Source: Clostridiales bacterium
Lineage (GTDB): Bacteria > Bacillota > Clostridia > Oscillospirales > Oscillospiraceae
DNA: 9,983 nt
Assembly: GCA_017577345.1 (NCBI GenBank)
Contig: PITX01000031.1
Coordinates: 1-9,983, forward strand
Direction of reading: 5' to 3'
Part shown: positions 6,649-9,983 of the stretch, one piece after another
Layout: each line of letters starts with the position of its first letter
Position numbering within the stretch: position 1 is the stretch's first letter
Notes under the pieces: model-generated
The model's database searches: none
Told to the model about the DNA's origin: nothing
The model's input: only the letters and a program-made list of their open reading frames with translations
Made by a program: the position numbers and the translations under genes

Positions 6649-7316
6649 CGGGCGAGCTGTTGCCGGTCAAGGTGCTCTGCGCCCGGCTTATTGCAAATGT
6701 CAGCAAAGGTCTGCGTGAAAAGTTCGGTTTTCCGGCACATATCCGAGCCATCGCGCTGATTTCGACCGACTGCGACGACGCGACCTATATTGCCCTCGAT
6801 GAGGCGACAAAAAAGGCAAATGTGGAGGTCGTCTACGCCCGAAGCCTGTACGCCGGTGCGCCGAATGCCACGACGGCGCTTGCCGGTGAGGTCATCGGCA
6901 TCCTCGGCGGCGAAAATCCGTCCGAGGTGCGAAGCGGTCTGTATGCCGCGCTGTCGCTGTTGGAGAAGATCGGCTTTCGCACCGCCAACGACAAAGGCAA
7001 CATCGTATATCTGGCGCACTGCGTCAGCCGCACGGGCAGTTACCTGTCCGCGCAGGCACATATTCCGATCGGACAGGCGATCGCCTATCTGATCGCGCCG
7101 CCGGTGGAGGCAGTGGTCGGGCTGGATGCCGCGCTCAAGGCTTCGGATGTGGAGCTGACGGAGCTGTATGCGCCGCCCAGTGAGACGAATTTTGCAGGCG
7201 GTCTGCTGACGGGAACACAGTCTGCCTGCCGCGCCGCCTGTGAGGCGTTCAGTCAGGCGGTCAGAGAAGTTGCGGCGATGCCGAAAGAAGCAGGAGGTAC
7301 GAATGGAATTGGATAA
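6645..7316 (+). CDS. eutL: Microcompartment shell protein EutL (tandem BMC domain)
   Basis: 223-residue shell protein with two circularly permuted BMC folds; the family forms trimers with a gated central pore in the shell facets. Recognised from PVKVLCARLIANVS near the N-terminus, GENPSEVRSGLYAAL near residue 90, SYLSAQAHIPIGQAIAYLIAPPVEAVVGLDAALKAS in the second half, and the closing ETNFAGGLLTGTQSACRAACEAF. The length matches enteric EutL (about 219). It starts in an ATGA overlap with eutC, and its 3' end overlaps eutE by 14 bases. The C-terminal tail (MPKEAGGTNGIG) encodes the eutE ribosome binding site and is probably not structurally important. Confidence 0.97.
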   Translation: MTGELLPVKVLCARLIANVSKGLREKFGFPAHIRAIALISTDCDDATYIALDEATKKANVEVVYARSLYAGAPNATTALAGEVIGILGGENPSEVRSGLYAALSLLEKIGFRTANDKGNIVYLAHCVSRTGSYLSAQAHIPIGQAIAYLIAPPVEAVVGLDAALKASDVELTELYAPPSETNFAGGLLTGTQSACRAACEAFSQAVREVAAMPKEAGGTNGIG

Positions 7317-8730
7317 GGATCTACGCTCCCGGCAGGAAACGCGTGACCTGATAGAGCAGGCGGAAACTGCGTTTCAGGAGCTGAAACGAATGGAACAGCC
7401 GCAGGTCGACCGGATCGCAGAGGCGATCTGTGAGGCAGGCTGTGCGTATGCAAGAGAACTCGGTCAAATGGCGGCGGAGGAGACCGGCTTCGGTAACGCA
7501 AAGGACAAGGAAACAAAAAACCGCTTCGCCGCACGCCGCGTGTGGGAAGCGATCCGCGAGATGAAAACGGTCGGCATCCTGCGCACCGACCCGGAACGGA
7601 AGGTCTGGGATGTCGGCGTGCCGGTCGGCGTGATCGCGGGCATCGTCCCCTCGACCAACCCGACCTCGACCGTCATCTACAAGGCGATGATCGCCCTCAA
7701 GGCGGGCAGCCCGATCGTTTTTTCTCCGCACCCGAATGCCGTCAGATGTACGCGCCGAGCGGCAGAGATCGTGGCACAGGCTGCACAGAAGGCAGGTGCT
7801 CCGCAGGGTGCGATCGGCTGTATCAGCACGCCGACGATGGACGCCGTGCAGGAGCTGATGCACCATAAGCACACAAGACTGATCCTTGCGACCGGCGGCG
7901 GTGCCATGGTACACGCCGCCTACTCCTCCGGTAAGCCTGCCATCGGCGTCGGTGCAGGCAACGGTCCTGCTTATATCCACCGCTCCGCCGATATTCCGCA
8001 GGCAGTTTCTGACATCATCCGCTCGAAAACCTTTGACAACGGTACAGTCTGCGCCTCGGAGCAGAGCGTCATCGTGGAGGAATGCTGTGCAGAGCGCGTA
8101 AAGGACGAATTCCGTCGGCAGGGCACCTATTTCCTCTCCGCGCAGGAGGCAGGATGCATTGCAAAGCTGCTTTTGCGTGCCGACGGCACCATCAACCCGA
8201 AGGTTGTCGGAAAAACAGCGGTGCAGATCGCGCAGATGGCAGGGCTGAGCGTGCCGGAAACGACCAGGGTGCTGATGGCGCGGGAGACGGAGGCAGGTCC
8301 GACCCGCCCGTATTCCAGAGAAAAGCTCTGTCCTATCCTTGCGCTGTTTATTGAGAAGGATGAAAACTCCATTCTTGACCGTGCCGTTGAGGTACTGCTT
8401 GGGGAGGGTGCGGGGCATACCTTCTCCATCCACGCAAAGGATGAGATGGTCATTCGCCGCTTTGCGCTGGAGATCCCCGTTTCCCGTTTTCTGGTCAACA
8501 CACCGTCCTCCCTCGGCGGTGTCGGGCTGACCACCAATCTCTTCCCCGCGCTGACCCTCGGCTGCGGCGCAGTCGGCGGAAGCTCCTCTTCCAACAACAT
8601 CGGTCCGATCGACCTCATCAACATCCGCAGGGTCGCATGGGGCACGGAGAAAGCAGAGCTTCCGGAGAATACGGAGCTGATCGAAACTCTGACACAGGAA
8701 ATCTTGCGGCGGCTCAAGACCGCACGATAA
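7303..8730 (+). CDS. eutE: CoA-acylating acetaldehyde dehydrogenase
   Basis: 475-residue aldehyde dehydrogenase fold enzyme that converts acetaldehyde, CoA and NAD+ to acetyl-CoA and NADH inside the microcompartment. ATG 7303 is chosen for its AGGAGG site (7292-7297); an upstream frame start at 7240 lies in eutL. The predicted catalytic Cys250 is in NGTVCASEQ, with the GVIAGIVPSTNPTST segment at 109-123 and GVGAGNGPAYI at 215-225. Unlike enteric EutE it begins almost at once with the catalytic domain (DKDLRSRQETRDLIEQAE), as do other clostridial enzymes and the aldehyde domain of AdhE. The C-terminus (TELIETLTQEILRRL, 457-471) is an amphipathic helix after a short Pro-containing linker and may be the encapsulation peptide instead. 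Adjacent to eutL and eutM. Confidence 0.97.
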   Translation: MELDKDLRSRQETRDLIEQAETAFQELKRMEQPQVDRIAEAICEAGCAYARELGQMAAEETGFGNAKDKETKNRFAARRVWEAIREMKTVGILRTDPERKVWDVGVPVGVIAGIVPSTNPTSTVIYKAMIALKAGSPIVFSPHPNAVRCTRRAAEIVAQAAQKAGAPQGAIGCISTPTMDAVQELMHHKHTRLILATGGGAMVHAAYSSGKPAIGVGAGNGPAYIHRSADIPQAVSDIIRSKTFDNGTVCASEQSVIVEECCAERVKDEFRRQGTYFLSAQEAGCIAKLLLRADGTINPKVVGKTAVQIAQMAGLSVPETTRVLMARETEAGPTRPYSREKLCPILALFIEKDENSILDRAVEVLLGEGAGHTFSIHAKDEMVIRRFALEIPVSRFLVNTPSSLGGVGLTTNLFPALTLGCGAVGGSSSSNNIGPIDLINIRRVAWGTEKAELPENTELIETLTQEILRRLKTAR

Positions 8731-8748
8731 TTACAGGAGGAAATATTG

Positions 8749-9042
8749 ATGAACACGAATGCTTTGGGAATGGTCGAAACAAGAGGTCTGGTCGGCGCGA
8801 TCGAAGCCGCCGATGCAATGGTCAAGGCTGCCAATGTGCAGCTCGTCGGCAAGGAACAGGTCGGCGGCGGCTTAGTCACCGTCATGGTGCGCGGTGATGT
8901 CGGCGCAGTCAAGGCGGCAACGGACGCAGGTGCTGCCGCCGCGGAAAAGGTCGGAGAGCTGATCTCCGTCCATGTCATCCCCCGCCCGCACACGGAGGTA
9001 GACGGAATTCTGCCCAGAGGCAGAGATATTCCGGAAAAGTAA
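8749..9042 (+). CDS. eutM: Microcompartment shell protein EutM (single BMC domain)
   Basis: 97-residue BMC-domain protein whose family forms hexagonal tiles that make the facets of the shell, with small central pores for substrate entry. [21 protein letters not shown] (8-28) and [33 protein letters not shown] (49-81) are diagnostic. The pore loop reads EQVGGG (36-41), very like the KQIGGG of E. coli EutM. ATG 8749 has AGGAGG at 8735-8740, a strong site suited to an abundant shell protein. The gap after eutE is 18 bases, and the stop is directly followed by the eutT start. Confidence 0.98.
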   Translation: MNTNALGMVETRGLVGAIEAADAMVKAANVQLVGKEQVGGGLVTVMVRGDVGAVKAATDAGAAAAEKVGELISVHVIPRPHTEVDGILPRGRDIPEK

Positions 9043-9735
9043 ATGCTCTACACCGAGGAAGCCGCCCGCGCAAGAGTGCGCAATCAGGACGGAAAACGGG
9101 TCTTTTATCTCGAGGCGGACGACCGTCTGACGCCCTCTGCACGCGATTGGCTGCGTGCGGAGGGGATCGCCGTCCTGCCCGTGTCGGAGCGTCCTGCCGC
9201 CTACACGACGCTGTTCGGCGGTGTATTTGACAGCAAGCCGGAGGAAATGACCCATCTGCACGGCAATGTGCTCGTGCAGAAAACACATCCGCGCATCGCC
9301 TTTCGCGGAAAGATCGATGCGCTGGAGGCGGAGATCCTGCTGTGCCAGACAGCGGCAGGAGGCAATGCGGCACTGATTTCCGCCCTGCAGGAAATGCTGG
9401 ATTTCGTGCGCAGTCTCATTCGCGCAGATGTGCTGGGTGAGGCGGTGCAGGAGGTGAAGCTCTGCGGTTTTTCCGCAAAGGAGCTGCGTGAGCACAGCCA
9501 TCACCCCGAAAAATACTACGGGCAGAGCCATTTTCTGCCCGCTTACACGGACGGCGCGGTGTTACTGCACCTGAACCGTCTGCGCACCCATGTCCGGCAG
9601 ACGGAGCTTGCCTGCTGCCGGGCATTTTCCGACCGCGAGGGCAGATGTGAAAGACCCGACATGGTGCTTGCCCTCAACCGGCTTTCCGCTCTGTGTTGGA
9701 TCCTGATGATCCGCATAAAAGCAGGGAAACTATAA
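9043..9735 (+). CDS. eutT: Corrinoid adenosyltransferase EutT
   Basis: 230-residue ATP:cob(I)alamin adenosyltransferase that supplies adenosylcobalamin for EutBC. Similarity to enteric EutT is visible through DDRLTPSARDWL (26-37), KPEEMTHL (65-72), FRGKIDALEAE (87-97), RADVLGE (127-133), LREHSHHPEKYY (148-159), LLHLNRLRTHVRETE-like (174-188) and RPDMVLALNRLSA (204-216). The enteric metal site, H-X11-CC-X2-C upstream of the THL motif, is absent; the only adjacent cysteines (191-192) are in a different region. A metal-independent EutT class lacking this motif has been described from Listeria and other Firmicutes, and this protein fits it. ATG 9043 abuts the eutM stop with no good ribosome binding site, suggesting translational coupling at a lower level than eutM. 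Confidence 0.93.
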   Translation: MLYTEEAARARVRNQDGKRVFYLEADDRLTPSARDWLRAEGIAVLPVSERPAAYTTLFGGVFDSKPEEMTHLHGNVLVQKTHPRIAFRGKIDALEAEILLCQTAAGGNAALISALQEMLDFVRSLIRADVLGEAVQEVKLCGFSAKELREHSHHPEKYYGQSHFLPAYTDGAVLLHLNRLRTHVRQTELACCRAFSDREGRCERPDMVLALNRLSALCWILMIRIKAGKL

Positions 9736-9748
9736 CAGGAGGAACGAT

Positions 9749-9983
9749 ATGGAAGAGCTGATTTCCCGTGTGACGGAGGAACTGAAAAAGCGGCTGTTCA
9801 TTGAGCTGGAAGCCTCCGGGCGGCATGTGCATCTGACAAAGGAGGCCGCCCTTGCCCTCTTCGGGCACCCTCTGACGGAAAAGCGTCCGCTGTCACAGCC
9901 GGGGCAGTTCGTCTGCAACGAACGCGTCAGTCTGATCACCGAAAAAGGGCGCATTGACCGCGTTGCCGTCCTCGGTCCGGAGC
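9749..9983 (+). CDS. pduL: PduL-type phosphate acyltransferase, N-terminal part (3' end outside window)
   Basis: The first 78 residues of a gene cut by the right edge. ATG 9749 follows AGGAGG (9737-9742), 13 bases after the eutT stop. ASGRHVHLTKE (22-32), LFGHPLTEKRPLSQPGQF (37-54) and the final VLGPE are hallmarks of the PduL phosphotransacylase family, which is unrelated to the Pta/EutD enzyme of enteric bacteria but does the same reaction: acetyl-CoA plus phosphate to acetyl phosphate plus CoA. RHVHL contributes a metal-binding histidine cluster in known PduL structures. The N-terminal helix MEELISRVTEELKKRL has hydrophobic residues at 4, 5, 8, 12 and 16, like a microcompartment targeting peptide. 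In eut loci this gene is often labelled eutD. The C-terminal half cannot be assessed. Confidence 0.93.
   Translation, partial: MEELISRVTEELKKRLFIELEASGRHVHLTKEAALALFGHPLTEKRPLSQPGQFVCNERVSLITEKGRIDRVAVLGPE

Noticed and set aside
7321..8433. 370-residue minus-strand open frame opposite eutE
   Set aside because: It mirrors a high-GC coding gene, has no recognisable domain and no good ribosome binding site; EutE on the other strand is certain.

Overview
The window comes from a GC-rich member of the Firmicutes, most likely an endospore-forming anaerobe of the class Clostridia. This rests on three observations: the left end carries spore maturation genes spmA-spmB, the ribosome binding sites are strong AGGAGG types, and the ethanolamine genes are closer to Gram-positive than enteric forms in several details. 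Genus cannot be fixed from the sequence.

Layout. Positions 1-809 hold the 3' end of spmA and all of spmB on the + strand, closed by a strong intrinsic terminator (818-857). A convergent minus-strand gene (856-1780) encodes an N-terminal zinc ribbon and a C-terminal CFI-box-like domain; as written it is split by a one-base frameshift near 1630. A short divergent intergenic region (1781-1912) contains two inverted repeats and candidate promoters for both directions. From 1913 to the right edge runs one tightly packed + strand operon for ethanolamine use inside a bacterial microcompartment (BMC): eutG, eutA, eutB, eutC, eutL, eutE, eutM, eutT and a pduL-type phosphotransacylase that is cut by the window end.

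How the genes work together. EutBC, an adenosylcobalamin-dependent ammonia-lyase, splits ethanolamine into acetaldehyde and ammonia. EutT makes the adenosylcobalamin and EutA reactivates the inactivated lyase. EutE oxidises acetaldehyde to acetyl-CoA with NAD+, and EutG reduces acetaldehyde to ethanol, regenerating NAD+. PduL converts acetyl-CoA to acetyl phosphate, recycling CoA and allowing ATP formation by acetate kinase elsewhere. EutM (hexamer) and EutL (trimer) are shell proteins that contain the volatile aldehyde. Genes overlap or lie within about 25 bases of each other, so they are very probably one transcript with translational coupling. Other usual eut genes (eutN, eutS, eutH, eutQ, eutP, eutVW) are not in the window and may lie to the right.

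The main system is a known one. The points most worth a second look are the split zinc-ribbon gene, the palindrome and hairpin upstream of eutG, a EutT lacking the enteric metal-binding cysteine motif, and candidate cargo-targeting helices at unusual or informative positions (C-terminal in EutE, N-terminal in EutC and PduL). No RNA genes, CRISPR arrays, insertion sequences or long repeats were seen, and no stretch over 300 bases lacks a gene.
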